Of a stretch of 64,000 nt of DNA, positions 1 to 12,989 are shown one piece after another. The DNA is from Lytechinus pictus (lineage: Eukaryota; Echinodermata; Echinoidea; Temnopleuroida; Toxopneustidae), in NCBI RefSeq assembly GCF_037042905.1, contig NW_026974140.1:14744001-14808000 (forward strand), read 5' to 3'. Position 1 is the stretch's first letter, and the number at the start of each line of letters is the position of its first letter. Under the pieces are notes generated by a model, which worked only from the letters and a program-made list of their open reading frames with translations, did not search any database and was not told where the DNA came from. The translations under genes and the position numbers were made by a program.

Positions 1-438
1 GTGTCCCATCCCCTTCACACGTGTCGCTGAACGCTTATGCGCATGATGGTGATGAATGGGGGCATCGAGACCTGTTTCTTGGTCGACGAAATCGCACATA
101 ATTATTGATCAAAATTAATCCGATCAATATCATTCTTTCATGGGTAGCCCGGATGGGTAGTCTAACAATAACTTCTGATCTTCTGGTATTGATTAGGTCT
201 TTGAAATTTGATGCTCAGGATATTTGCAAAATGTGTTTTGGCCACTATTTACCCGGGTTATTTACCGGGTTATTTACTTTGTTTTAACTTCACACTTATT
301 TTTTCGTCGATTGTTTACGAAGAATAGTTTCACATCACGGAGTCATTGTCCTGTCTCCATCCTTTACTGATGCCTCTATTTTAGACACAGGATTTGGCGA
401 CCCGGCCTAATGTAAACACCGCACGAAAAGACTTTCGC
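1..438. other. no recognisable gene
   Basis: Unique-looking AT-rich sequence with short ORFs only. I see no exon with convincing codon pattern, no repeat family seen elsewhere in the window and no RNA gene. Confidence 0.4.
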
Positions 439-439
439 G

Positions 440-601
440 TATAAATCCACGCACGAGCGTACACACACTTCTGCCACTCTCTCCCCCCCCCCCCCTCTCT
501 CTCTTTCTAATAGCTCTATGCTCTTTCTCTAGCTCTCTCTCTGTACATCCATCCTCGTCGAAAAGCGTCGACGGAACCTCCTTCATCACCATCGACGAAG
601 T
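440..601 (+). promoter_or_regulatory. possible TATA promoter with noncoding leader exon
   Basis: A TATAAAT box sits at 440-446. It is followed by a C-run and CT-rich tract (480-540), and then by a good splice donor (GTAAGTAC) at 600. A transcript starting near 470 would give a leader exon of about 130 bases ending at 599. I cannot assign it to a gene. It could be a far-upstream noncoding exon of the plus-strand transporter about 22 kb away, or it could be chance. Confidence 0.22.
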
Positions 602-970
602 AAGTACGCAAAGATCTGTGTGTCTCAATCTGATCCTGCGTGCAATTGGAAATCTACCACAATTTTATAAACTGCCTTTTGTGTGTCAGTGTGTGCTGGT
701 ATATTGTGTGTGTATGCGCTGCTCTGGCATACCGCATGCCGGTATATGCCGTGCACATTCGATTGGACAATGAGACTGTGCGCAACATGCACAGTTAGTT
801 GGACATCATCTCCACGGCGAAGTTGAGGAAATCCTGTTAAAATTTTCCAGTTTAGACGGTAGAAAAAGGGTAAGTGTATTCGTTTCATGATTTCATGTTC
901 GATAATAATGCATTGTACTCTTTTCTCCATGATTTAGTACCGTTTGATTTGAGTTAGTGTGTCTGTAAAG

Positions 971-1002
<32 letters not shown>

Positions 1003-1822
1003 AATGGGTGAATTGGTGAAGAAAAGAGGAAGGAAGAAAAGGAAGGATGAATATGACCGGAGCTGAGACTGAACATGACAAAGAAATTGAATGGGGACTT
1101 TCCTCGCCTCGGCCTCGTGTTGCCTATTTCCACGTGGGTCGGTTACGTTTCAATATACTAATAGTAATAAGTTCATATTTTTAATCATTGTCATGTATGC
1201 AATACCGTATTAATATTATGTAGTGGTGGTGAAGGTCTATTAACTCTATTTTCATTTGGTCAAATGCTAATAATATTCGTCCAATCGCCAACTCGACTAC
1301 TAATACTATCACTTGTATCAGGACTATAATTTGTATTTCCTCCACTCAAAATTTTGTTTAATAACCAGTTGGTCCATTACTTAGACTAAGTGTTTATTGG
1401 GCAATATGAATGAAAATAAAACAAATATAGTAGACTAACTGGTTATGAGACCAAAAATGGTATAGGCGAACTGGTGATTAGACGAAGTGATGATTGGATG
1501 TACCAAATGGTAGACGAATAATCGAATTGTCGATGGACGGAATGGCATTAGACTAAAATGAAGGGGGTGAGTCGAACGAGTTGGCAGTGGATGAAATGGC
1601 AATTTGGCCATGAAGAAGTCATAGTTGGAAGGGGTGAATCAAACTTCAAAGAGATCTTGAGGAAGGGGGTAGGGTGGGGAATGGGGGTGGGGAGGAGATC
1701 ACACAATGCGTCATCATTTAACTATCTTTGCAGAAGGCGATACCGAGCCGGTGAATGATGCTCCCGGTCGGTACGGTGTGTATGGGAGCTACGCATGGCC
1801 TGGTCTTGTTGAAAACCAGATC
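602..1822. other. intergenic, no gene seen
   Basis: AT-rich sequence with a (GA)n tract around 969-990. The ORF at 1558-1758 resembles no family I know and has low-complexity G-rich codons. No gene is supported here. Confidence 0.4.
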
Positions 1823-2670
1823 TTAAAGGACAAGTCAACCCCAACAAAATTGTGACTTTATTAAAACGAAAAAAAAATCAAACAAGCGTGACACTGAAAA
1901 TGTCATCAAAATCGAATTTAAAATAAGAAAGTTACATAGATTTAAAGTTTCGCTTTAAAGAGGAAGTTTCTGTTTGTTTTAAAAGAATAATGGTAACTCC
2001 CATTGGAACTCGGCATGACAGAGATATTTTTGATGTATTACCTAGGAAACATTTTACGTTTAGGTTAATCAGTCATAGTGGCTGACGTGATAGACGACAG
2101 ATATTACTCTCGGGTCCTCGAGACAATGGTAGAGTAGGGATTCGAACTCACAACCTTGCGATTATGATGAGTCCAATGCTCTAACCACTAGACCACACGA
2201 CCCAAGTTCACCATGAGTCCCTGACAAAAGATTTGTTGTAAAACTAGCCAAAAAAATAATATAAGAACAAATATAGCCAAATGTTTTGAGCAAAACCCAT
2301 CAAAGAATTTAAAAAGTTAGAATTTTTATTATTTGATATTTGCAGCTTTCCTACATGTCCTATGGTAAAAAAATCAAGGAAATTTCATTTTCTTGGAAAT
2401 TGAAAATAGTTTTTACTGTACTTTCAGTATATCAATAGACAAATCATTTCACACCCGTTACTACAAAGAAAAAAAAAGGAATCACGAACCATTAAAAATT
2501 GAAATTTATGCATTTTTAATAGTGGAGCAGCTGCTCGTTTATGACTTAACAAATTTAAAAACTTTTTGAATCTTTTTATTGGATTTTCATCAAACTTTCA
2601 CCAATATTTTTTATTATTTTTTCTGCTATTTTTACAACAAACTTTTCTTCAAGGTGAACTTCCCTTTTAA
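1823..2670. repeat. repeat with inverted ends, carrying a nested SINE
   Basis: The left end starts TTAAAGGACAAGTCAACC and the right end finishes in AAGGTGAACTTCCCTTTTAA, an imperfect inverted match. Body sequence with the same themes (poly-A tracts, 'cccactcactat' near a 'gtccctc' block) recurs around 2690-2950 and 7800-8275. A tRNA-like segment at 2128-2203 looks inserted into it. I cannot name the family. Confidence 0.4.
2128..2203 (-). repeat. tRNA-derived SINE head (degenerate tRNA-like sequence)
   Basis: Read on the minus strand from 2203, this looks like a tRNA. There is a TGGTCTAGTGG A-box in a D-arm context, a central segment containing GGACTCAT, and a B-box close to the RNA polymerase III consensus (GAGTTCGAATCC). 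The acceptor-stem halves do not pair, the T-stem is weak and there are extra bases in the anticodon arm. A working tRNA gene is therefore unlikely and a tRNA-derived SINE or tRNA pseudogene fits better. Confidence 0.55.
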
Positions 2671-4709
2671 TTTCACGAAACATATTTATAGGCCTATACA
2701 CGTCCTGATCACTTTTTAATGTAAAGGAGGGGACTGATGACGCCACCCACTCACTATTTATTTTCTATTTTATTATATTACATATTAAATATTACAATTT
2801 TCTCATTGTCCTAGCTGTGAAAAAAAAATTATTCCTCTCTCAACATGTGGAATTACCATTGTTCAAACATTTCATGGTTCGATCTGCATGGTCATTATTG
2901 TCACTAATGTAAAATTAATTTGATTGAATAAAATGGTGACATTTTGTTGTTAGGGTCTCCAGCACCCCTTCCCATGTGTTTTGAACTCGTCCCACTTTTC
3001 GTGTTCTAATTCCATTAGCTTTAATTTATACGGTCATATATCTCATTTAAACTGTGAGGTATTGTCATAAAATTAGTTTCATGTGAAAGCTCAATAAATA
3101 CCTTAAATGATTATGAGAGCACATTAACATATTAAATTTGCGCCATTGTGACTGATTAATTAAAAAATTGCAAGGGCTCATGTAGTTGGTAGAGTGGCAT
3201 TCATGATTACACACGATTCAAAATATTGCAATGCTTGTATTAAAGGGTTACTCCGGGCTGAACATATTTATATCTAAATAAATAGAGTAAAATTCACAGA
3301 GCAAAATGCTAAAAAATTCATCAAAATCGGATAACAAATAACGACGTTATTGAATTTTGAAGTTAAACAATATTTTGTGAAAATATCTGATTTTTCTTTA
3401 TAATCTTATTTAAATCATATTACTCCCAGCCCGGAGCATCCCTTTACACATTAATAAATTTGATGTATACGGGGCTTTGATTTTGTCTCATTTAATACAG
3501 CTTAATAATATAATGGGTATATACTTATACAGCCCTATAAACAAAATGATTCTTATAAGCCCTGATTAAATAATGCGAGCGCGAAGCGCGAGCTGAAATT
3601 TTTGATATACTGGCCTGATCGGAAAAGGGCAGATTCATTCATTTATGATTTCAAAGTTAGCACAATAAAAATTGCATAAGAAAATGTCCTTGATAAAAAT
3701 GAATGAATCTCTGATTTGAGTCTGGATTTCGTAGAGGAAGTAGAGCCTTTATAAAACTTGGATGTCTTCAAATTTTAACATTTTTGGCTTTCGCTTATAA
3801 TCAGTTTTTTTTGCTGTATTATAAGATGCATTTGTATCAAAGTTGATTATTTGAGCTGCTCTATGTTTGACTCCTGAAGCTCACCGATGTGTTTTTGTCG
3901 CGATTGTCAACACCACCAAACAAATAGCTTATCACATCATTTTGTATTATTTTCGTCTTTAATCTGTTGATGTGTGCCCATCGAGCAATTTTAGCAAATT
4001 TATCTATTGACAATTGTGTTTGAATAGTCTATCTCTATGGTAGTTAGAATAAGCCTTATCTTCCATGCGCCCTCTACAGAACCGAGTTACTAAGAAATTA
4101 CGCTATATACTAATTGGCCTATTTTAAACAAAACATTTTTATTTAGAAATTCACCCAAAGTCTTTATTTAGGTCTGTCTTGTCCAAATAGGCAGAATCGT
4201 TTTGTTTCAATGAAGTAGATCGTGATCAAGAAACTGTTTACATAATCATAATGCGCTCTACGCGCCAAATTTGCATTTAGTTTCGATTCTCCATATAAAA
4301 ACACGAGTAAAGCTGATTTTCAAGACCATGTCAACAGGAGTGGATTTTGAAATATAAAGAAAAATGAGCATTACAAGAGTGATGGAATGAAATTTTAGAT
4401 CATTGTTAAAAATTAGATAGACAAATTACAAAGATTGCTTTGTCTGAGCGAACGGAGCTTCAAGCTAAAACGGCGAATGCAAAATGGTGATTCAATCAGT
4501 ATAATGAGTAAAAATAGAAATTCAAATTTGATGATTTATTTGATCTTTGACCAGAATTGGTTTGTAAAAAAGCATGCTTAACCAAACTGGACTTGAAATT
4601 TCAAGAGTCTAGAATTTGAGGATTGTTGAGAACTTTGAAAACCCGAAGTAAATGACGAATTTGGTCAAATTCGTGCTTGGTCAGACCACGGACGGACAGA
4701 ATATTTAAG
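2671..4709. other. intergenic, repeat remnants only
   Basis: AT-rich, no coding exon seen. It contains one short foldback copy (3240-3446) and a single copy of the GCGAGCGCGAAGCGCGAGC mirror motif near 3576, which is the building block of the minisatellites inside the hAT-like elements further on. Confidence 0.4.
3240..3446. repeat. short foldback (MITE-like) copy, 'AAAGGG..CCGGGCTG' family
   Basis: The left end TTAAAGGGTTACTCCGGGCTG is matched in reverse complement by CAGCCCGGAGCATCCCTTTA at the right end. The inner part carries the family block with 'attcacagagcaaaatgct' and 'atcaaaatcggataacaaat' also seen at 17.9, 19.5, 34.1 and 34.6 kb. At about 207 bp it is much shorter than the roughly 580-bp copies, so it is internally deleted. 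Confidence 0.6.
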
Positions 4710-5139
4710 CCAGTTCGTAGTTCCTTTCTGCGCATGATCAAAAGATTCTACGCATGATCAGAGGAAGGTCATTTGTACTAAAGTGACATGGTGGTTTAAA
4801 ATCTAATGAGATAAGCACCAACTTTGATGTCTTGATTATTCATATATTCTTTTGAATAGTGGTATTCATTTACATCCATAAAAAAAAAACAATGCGTCCA
4901 CGAACGACTTCACAGTTTGCCAAGTACATTGTGCAACATGCTATTCAAAGTAGGAATGCAACAAATACCTTCATAAAGTGTTCATTGGTGTGCTATTCTA
5001 GTCACCTGGTCTATTCATTTTCTTCATCCTGCTATGTAAGGCAAGCTTACGTAATATCTTGCTTTGAAATCTGCCTATCATAATGAAAGAAATGAAAGGT
5101 CATTTGACCAAAATTGTCCATGAAGTAACTACGAACTGG
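4710..5139. mobile_element. MITE copy 1 (CCAGTTCGTAGTT family)
   Basis: A 430-bp element with terminal inverted repeats CCAGTTCGTAGTT / AACTACGAACTGG. Two further copies lie at 26576-27036 and 56667-57107, sharing the same body over their full length. 'TA' can be read at both outer borders of this copy and copy 3, which would suit a Tc1/mariner-type MITE, but the border is not certain. The internal ORF is conserved only because the copies are alike. Confidence 0.65.
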
Positions 5140-8100
5140 TCTATTGATTATCATAAATTATGTTGGCAAATAAGCCTTTGCAAATTGCACACGATTCAAT
5201 TCCCCATAGAGAACATCTCCAGGATTCGGGACTTTCATCCCCCTATTTGGTCATAGTATTTACAATTGCGTTACAGTTTAATTAGGAATCAGTTTTATAA
5301 ACCTATAGGCCTATTAAAAATAAGACAAATTGTAAAGGTGCACTGTGTTAGTAGATGTTCTGGGTAGAATTTCAGAGAGCGCATGCTTCATGATCACGAG
5401 GTACCCTGTTGGCTGATCCCTTGGCGAGTTGGCGTATTTGGTTAGAAATTTCGAATCATGTTATTATGATAACTAATTCATTCTCCATGCATACCGTCAT
5501 GACCGTGTATTGATAAATCAATTTTCTTAAACATCTTAAACATACCACATACACACCATATAGAGTTGGATATTCCATAGATAGAGCTATTATGGATTCA
5601 GGATATTCTATCCACCTCCATGATACACACCTGTCGCACGATTCGCATGATCTGACTCAACTTCATGAGAGAGGGCGTGCTGTACAAGAAAGTAGCCACT
5701 GGTGTACATGATTTGGAGAGGATGGGGATGAACGGATCATTAACCCCCACCCCCCCCCAAAAAAAAAAAAACACGACTAAGAAGAAAACGAGAAAAAGTG
5801 GAAAGGAAAGTAAATGAAAATAATTATGATACCATTTTCAGAATGCTATGTCAAATTCTATATAAAACAGAATTTTTGCTCGCTCACAGCTCTTTATAAA
5901 TTTTGCCCCATAATGTCTGGCCCCTCATGATAGTGCATTGAAGTAGCATCGTACATGTACATCTTTATGAGTAGCATTCACTCATTACTTTGAAGTACAG
6001 CAGGAAATCTATGCACAACATAACCACATGAAGTAAATACCGAAAAGACAGACTACGATTTAAGTGGCAATAGTACAATTAAAATACATTTCCTTTCAAA
6101 AAAGTAGTCTGTATTATAATTATGATTTGTGATGAGATTTTGTAATCAAGCGTAGACAATTCCCCCAAACCATCCAATTATAGATGAGATGGTACTGTTT
6201 TGGAACCTTGTCTCTCTACCTTATTTGTGAACCCTGGGGATTCGTCGGAGAACTAAATGAGACAATAATTGGTCAACTGGTTATTTTTATTAAAATAATT
6301 TTTTATCAGTAACTATGCAGGGTCCACGGCAGAAGGAATTTAGCGGTTCTTGGTGATAGAAGGAGCGCATTGAAGAAGTGGAAGAGGGACAAAAGGTCCT
6401 AACACACTTGGGTCCGTAATACTCATCGGTCTTTAATCTATGCTCAATCGAATAAATTGATTTTGATTTACGTAATAATAGAGGGGAACGGTAATTTGGG
6501 TCGCACGTGTTTGGGGGTATATTGTAAGCAATGAGTTTCGACTCTTCATAATAAAACGTTGTGCATCAATTCTTAAAAGCTTTAACAAGAATGTAGAGAT
6601 AAACGTAGCAGCGTATAGTACCGAGGTCCAATGAGATGGGAGTTTCTATAATTAGCGCATGAACAGAACGCCATCCATTCACATTTTATCTTCAGAATTG
6701 ATTATAATTAATGTACTGGACACTGAAGTGATGACGTCATATTCACAGCAGGTTCCCACGTCCCGGTTTCACGTGGCCTGTGCATGAGGTTCACCGTGGA
6801 ATAATTGAAGCAAGGGATTGGGGCAGGAAAGTTCAGTGTTATGTCGATGCGATCGTCAGTGTTGAGATAGCCGCACCATTGCGTAGGTACTGTACTTGTA
6901 GCTTGACTCAGACTGACGTCATAGTATTTGCTCTACATAATGCCAAATATGAGATTGCTGCTTTACCAATTTAGTGCGCCGAGGAGGTAGCGTGACTTTT
7001 GATCAAATTTGTCGAAAAGATTGTTGGAAAACCGTTTAGTCGGCGTCGATGAACAAATGCGACAAAAAAAAAGGTATGAAAAGAAATGAAGAAAAAATGC
7101 AGGAAGACGTTACATTAGAAAACAATAATTTTAAAAAGTTGTTTATTTCTTCAGAAAAAAGACCTGTCTATTAAAAGCTCACGTTCGAATTTGATAAGTA
7201 TAAAACAGGGCAGTGGTATCATTTCGAAAAAAATGGAGCTCAGAAATGTTATGAAGTAGTTTTTGTGAAGTAGTTTTCTTTAACCCTCCAACGTTTTTTA
7301 TCGACTGTAAATGAAACGTGAATACATGTAGATGAAATAAATTTAAAAAGTGCGTCGACCGGAGTTATCGAATTACGACATATCCAGAGTTCATGTCAAG
7401 CCCGGATAAGTAATTAAGTTAAGTTAGCAACAAAAAAGCGAGGGAATTATCGTGACATTGTCCATGATGGAATGGAAGGGGGGGGGGGGTATCTTCCCAA
7501 ATTATGTTTAAACGATGGGCGTTGCTTGATATCTCATACTGAGCCCTAACCTCATACGATGATGTTTCCAAAATCCAAATCATACTGGAAAATGTCTCCA
7601 TGACCGTGACAGATGTTATGATAATAAAATTTACCATCTTTGGTGGGCAAGATGTCATGCCTATATGAAGCCTACTCTATACGTATGGGGGGGGGGGGGG
7701 GGGTAGTGACTGACGTAATAAGTAAACGAAAATGTAATAGTCGCAAGCGAGCCAGAATGTTGATCGGAATCAATAGAGAAAAATCGGATGTAACTAAAAA
7801 ACAAGTTTGAACATTTCAAAGTTTCGCTTATTTTCAAAAACAGTTATGCACAATATTGATATGCAACTTAGAGGGTCGATGATGTCCCCCACTCACTATA
7901 TTGAAATGTTTGAAATTTTTGCAGATTCGACAATAAGGAACAACTTGATTGATTCATTAAGTGTTAAAACAATTGGTTATTCCACATGTTTAGGGAGGGT
8001 TAAATTTGTTTCACAGGACAATGAGGAAAAAAAATAGAATATATTCCATATTTCGGATAACAAAATACAAAAAATATAGTGAGTGACGTCCTCAGTCCCC

Positions 8101-10889
8101 TCATTTGCATACACACCAGGATGTGCATATAACTGTTTTGTGAAATAAACGAAAATTAAACATGTCTTAACTTTCCTATTTTACATCCGATTTTGATGAA
8201 ATTTTCAGTCTAATGCTTGTTGGAATTTTCTCTTTTTATTCAAATCAAGTTTTTGTTTGGGAGAACTTATCGTTTAAGGTAATTTTGAACCCTATTTCAT
8301 CAATAGAACCATGGAGCTACTCCATGATGGAACCATCATAAACGGCATCTACAAAATGGGGAGGGGTGGGGGGGGGTGGCGATGCGACACATCCCTCCCC
8401 CTTCCTTTCAAACGAGAACTGCATTGCAGATAAAACCGTTCAAGGATGTCTTCTTGAACAGGGCTAATTATAGTCTCATCTCTCAGCCATGCTATCAGTT
8501 TTATGATATGCGTTGAGATTGTACTAGTTTCGGTGTGCAGTTATGTACATTAATACAGTCTATATGTCAATGTAGGCCTACCTGCTTATTGTGTCGATAT
8601 CAATTTTAAGACTTGGTGAATTGCAATTTAACAACATTTATTATTAATGGACGTTTGGGACTTTGTGTAAGTGTATGATATCGTCCCACACACGATTGAG
8701 GTGTATGATAATAATAATGATGTGTCAACATCAACAAAATGATCTGAAAAAAGCACGTTTTAACATCATCACAATACCTCTAAGCAAAATGTATCTGTCA
8801 TTAACTATACAGTCATGATGAAGGACGGTAGAGCTATATTCTGTCATATCAAATATCGATGATTGATTCATGGTGTTCCTGTTGTCTGAACATCACACAC
8901 GAGCAGTACATGCCTTGATGGTAATATGGATTAAAACAAAATACATGTAATAACGCACTGCACATTGCACTTTCCTCAGTTACGCTTCGCTCCATATTCG
9001 TGAGAGAAAATAGTAAATTTTTATTTTAAAGATCTATTTCGCCCGAGAAGTGATGATCACACATGTGTTAATTTTGTTTAGACGAAGCTATGAAAATCCA
9101 CTGAAATTATCACCTTGTGCTTCAGAAAACGTAAGTCTACGAATTAAAGGCCACAATTGGTCTCTCGAATGCAATGCTGAGAATGTATTGCAAGCCATAC
9201 TGATGGTGATGATTGATATTACATACTTTAATGTGTGTCTTGTGTCTTAAATATATATGCTAAAGCAGCCACACAGGCACCACAAATCCCACAGACACGA
9301 CAAATTAACTAAATCCTTAAATTATGTCTGCAACTCTTCAATCAGTCCTATTTACATTCGATTATTTATTTTAAAACAATTCGGGCTTAAATCACGGAGT
9401 TACAGAGTCCCTGTAAATCAAATCTTACTCCATGGTTGAAGTCTAGAAAGAGAGAGAGAGAGAGAGAGAGAATGTAAATTTGATGAGAAAAGAGATGGTG
9501 CGATAACACGTGACACGTTTACACACGGATCTGCACCTTGCAAAAATAAGATCATCTTAACTTATTTTTCAGTTTGAATTTACATTAGAACTCATATACG
9601 CCCATTGAACATAACGAGGACATGTACCAGGTGTAGCCTATATGGTAACACTACAACCGAAGTATTACTTTAAATTAAATTAAATTTCTACCTAGTATTG
9701 AACTCAATCTTGAGTGACTGTAGTCCGACCGACATATTCAAATTATAAAGGTTTGATGGATTACGTGTTATAGTTCACTAATAAGAAAATAAATCTAACG
9801 CCCATGATAGATATACATCAACGATGTATTTATCATATGATGGATTAGGCCTACGTGTATATTGAACAGCATAAAGCTTTTATATGCTGATCTACAATAC
9901 AAGAAACTTGTTTTTTGAAAGCAAGATCGAAATCTACGTTGGCGGAGACATATTGGCAAAGATCTCAGGGTTGGTATTTGAAGGGCATCCTGTGGTTCAT
10001 GTGTCGAAGCACATATGACCGGTGGACCTTCAACTCCTAACTTCCTACGACAACAGACACATGCATGGCGGACAAGCAATAACTAAAATTAGTGATCACA
10101 ATAAAGTTAACTTTATGTTTTCTATGGGAATCTTGACAATTCGTTATTTTTTTCGCTTTTCTATCTTATCTTTATTCCATCGGCAACTTCTCATTTTGTA
10201 ACATTGTACGTGATATTAACATCTCTTTTCTTTCGTTTATTGTCACTTTTACACTGGTGTATTGATTTTGGCTTTGGTTATTGAACCCCAAAAGTTTTAC
10301 GAATCAGAAAAAAAGAGAAGGAAATGAATTAAGATAATTAAGGATAGGATTGTCATTTTCTGAATATCATCCCAAGATCAGTATTCTGAGGACTACTGTC
10401 ACAAAAATTGAATTTCATATTCAAAATTAAAACGTCAACAATCTTCGCTCTTTCTCCTTAAATAGTGATCTATATTTTAAAGTAGGCCTACACTGTCTTT
10501 TTCTTGATAGCATTCTGATTTAAAAAAAAGGAAGTTAGAGAGTGCAGTAGGAGTACTAGCTTTTGGTGGTATCGTTGGCATAAAACTCCATATAGTCGGC
10601 AGATATCGCAACATTATAAGAAATAATTCTTTTAAACTTAATTTAGTTCGGCAATTAACCTTAAATGTTAAGCGGATTTTATTGATGCAGGACAACACAA
10701 AAGGAAGTGACTTGGAGACAATTTTGTGATTATCGAAAATTTAGCCATGACCCTTTCTGGTACTCATTAACATGAGCAATATTTTCCTTTGCAAAAAAGG
10801 CCTTCTACTTTGGCCTTTTAGATTGATGAAGCTATATGGAAGCTTGAACTGTGCATAATATTATGAATTGCCTTATAAAGGTTGCCTCA
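5140..10889. other. intergenic, no gene recognised
   Basis: Long AT-rich stretch with short ORFs that match nothing I recognise. It holds poly-C or poly-G tracts at about 5749-5758, 7480-7490 and 7687-7703, an (AG)n tract at 9450-9471 and a repeat remnant around 7800-8275 related to 1823-2950. No splice-consistent exon set is visible. Confidence 0.4.
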
Positions 10890-11935
10890 TTCAGGCACAT
10901 GGTTTCTCTACAATGATTTACGCTGACGACACACAACTTATCGTCTCCTTAAAGTCTTCGGAAAGGGAGAATGTTGTAAGGAGACTGGAAATCTGCCTCC
11001 AGGAAGTACGGAACTGGATGGTGAGCAATCACCTGAAACTTAATGACAGCAAAATGGAGTTGCTTCATGTCTCATCTCCTTTCAGACGAGTTCAGGAGGC
11101 TCTGCCTTTGACATCAATGATAGGCCAGGTTCTGCCATCCCCTTCAGTATGTGATCTGGGTGTAATTTTTTATAAGAATGTCAACATGCGCCGACACGTA
11201 AACATGGTTTGTCGCAAGGCCTCGTTTGCTCTGAGACGTATTGAAATGATTCGGTCGTACCTGAGTAAGAATGTGACTGAGATCCTTATTCACGCTTTTG
11301 TATCTTCTCTTCATGATAACTGTAACAGTCTCTTGTACGGAACCCCGGACAAAGATATAGCAAAGCTCCAAAGAATCCAAAATTCAGCCACAAGACTTGT
11401 CTCCAGATCCAAGAAACACAACCACATCACCCCAATCCTCAAATAACTTCACTAGCTACCCATCAAATCACAAATTCGCTTCAAAGTCCTTCTAATAACA
11501 TTTAATGCTGTCCATGGTCTTGCCCCTCAATATATGTCTGAACTTGTTTCTCCATACACCCCCTCTAGGACACTTAGATCATCAACTCAACAACTCCTTC
11601 AAGTACCCAGACTAAGAACTAAGACGCATGGTGAAAGGTCCTTCTCCTACAGTGCCCCAACCCTTTGGAATTCCCTCCCCAGTACTCTCCGATCACAAAA
11701 TAATCCTGGACTTTTCAAATCCCAACTTAAAACATTTCTCTTTAATGAAGCATTCAAATAGACCTTTTCCAATACTTATATGCCATATGTAACTGATGAT
11801 GTTGTTTAAGTGTTATTCTAAGTAATTCCTTATGTTGTATTATTTTTATTTCTGTGCAGTGCATTGAGAGTCCTGTCAGGTCTGAAATGCGCTATAGAAG
11901 AACTGCATTATTAATATTATTATTAAAAGAAATAC
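10890..11935 (+). mobile_element. 5'-truncated, inactivated CR1/L2-like LINE
   Basis: The reading frame contains the reverse-transcriptase catalytic box (YADDTQL) followed by regions typical of the C-terminal half of CR1/L2-group LINE proteins: 'NWMVSNHLKLN', 'KLQRIQNSATRLV', 'LWNSLPSTL' and 'FKSQLKTFLF'. Two in-frame stops break it, a TAA at 11444-11446 and a TAG four codons later, where the family usually has 'SLHWLP'. The frame then continues to 11761. The 3' tail ends in 'ATGCGCTATA' and short ATT repeats, as L2-type elements do. Sequence upstream of the catalytic box is missing, so the element is dead-on-arrival and decayed. Confidence 0.85.
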
Positions 11936-12799
11936 TCAAATTTGATTCAAATCTGGCATTTGATTATCAGGAGTGGGTGACTGCAGGTGATCTTTGTTTT
12001 TCTCAACTCTGTGATAGCGCATATTCGATTGACAAAAAAGTGCACGTTTCACTATCAAGTTAGTGTACGATATTTGGATCCAACAATATGAGCCCGCCCC
12101 CATAAAAGAAACATAATTACATAGATGGTAAGTAGATGATTAGATTATTAATTAGATAAAAACTGATTAATTAATTGATTAATTATGAAGAGAATGAATA
12201 ATCTAAACACTGAAAGTTCATGATTCGCATCAGACGATGATAAACCTGTCTCAAGTACGAAAAAAATGACAACGAACCTAGTTTCTAAAACTCAAATGCA
12301 TAGTATCTCAAATTGATGTTAATTCCAGGTGGTGCAATGTACCGTACTTTCTACTGTCGCCATTCCTTCCGAATGATTGTTTTTCTTCTGTTGTTACAAT
12401 CTCTTCCTTTCCAAAACTTTGTGATGGTCAAGGTCTGTTTCCGTCCCTGTATTCTGTATGGTTGAAACCAAATTAATCAATTAGATTTTATGAAAATACA
12501 GAATGTACGTTCTGTCTACGCATGGATGTCAATTGTTTCCGGAGATGGCACTCCTATCCTCATCCTGCCCATTTTACTTTTTTAACCAACCAAATGGAAA
12601 ATGTTGTATTATACACTCATGTATCAGGAATAATAAAGTAATTAGCATTTACACTCCTCTCCATGTGTATTATGTAGGGTGATTCCATTTTCGCAACACT
12701 TTTCAACCTACTGTCCAAACAAACGAGGAACTTCAATTTGTTTTGTGGTATATAGTAAAGTACTACTGGGTAGTCATGTAAAAAATGACAACCAACAAG
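11936..12799. other. intergenic, no gene seen
   Basis: AT-rich sequence without recognisable exon or repeat. Short ORFs on both strands overlap each other and have no family resemblance. Confidence 0.4.
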
Positions 12800-12866
12800 A
12801 GGTAAAAATATTACGTGTCGTACGGGACATTTCTGAGTCCCGTACGACACACAACATTTTTACCTT
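12800..12866. repeat. near-perfect hairpin with 14-bp GC-rich core
   Basis: GTGTCGTACGGGAC (12815-12828) is followed by an 8-base loop and its exact reverse complement (12837-12850). The pairing continues imperfectly outwards with AGGTAAAAAT and ATTTTTACCT. It is probably the centre of a small foldback element, possibly a transcribed stem-loop. No gene is adjacent. Confidence 0.6.
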
Positions 12867-12989
12867 TATTTCACCCATAATCAAACATTTTTTTTTGGTA
12901 ATCAGTTTTTTTTGTCATTACTACCCATTATAACTTTATTATTGACAAACAAATAAAGATTACGGTATTGCCTAAGCAATCAGCTAAGT

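Noticed and set aside
2128..2203. Functional tRNA gene on the minus strand
   Set aside because: The A and B boxes are good, but the acceptor stem does not pair and the anticodon arm has extra bases.
4859..5083. ORF whose translation is shared with 56806-57051 (conserved small protein?)
   Set aside because: Both lie inside copies of the same MITE. Conservation follows from element identity and the third copy has a broken frame.
9795..10079. 94-residue minus-strand ORF with several cysteines
   Set aside because: No family resemblance, no supporting splice sites or neighbours. It is within the range expected by chance.
10868..11761. Reverse transcriptase as a host gene or active LINE
   Set aside because: It is 5'-truncated and has two in-frame stops (11444 and shortly after), so it is a decayed retroelement.
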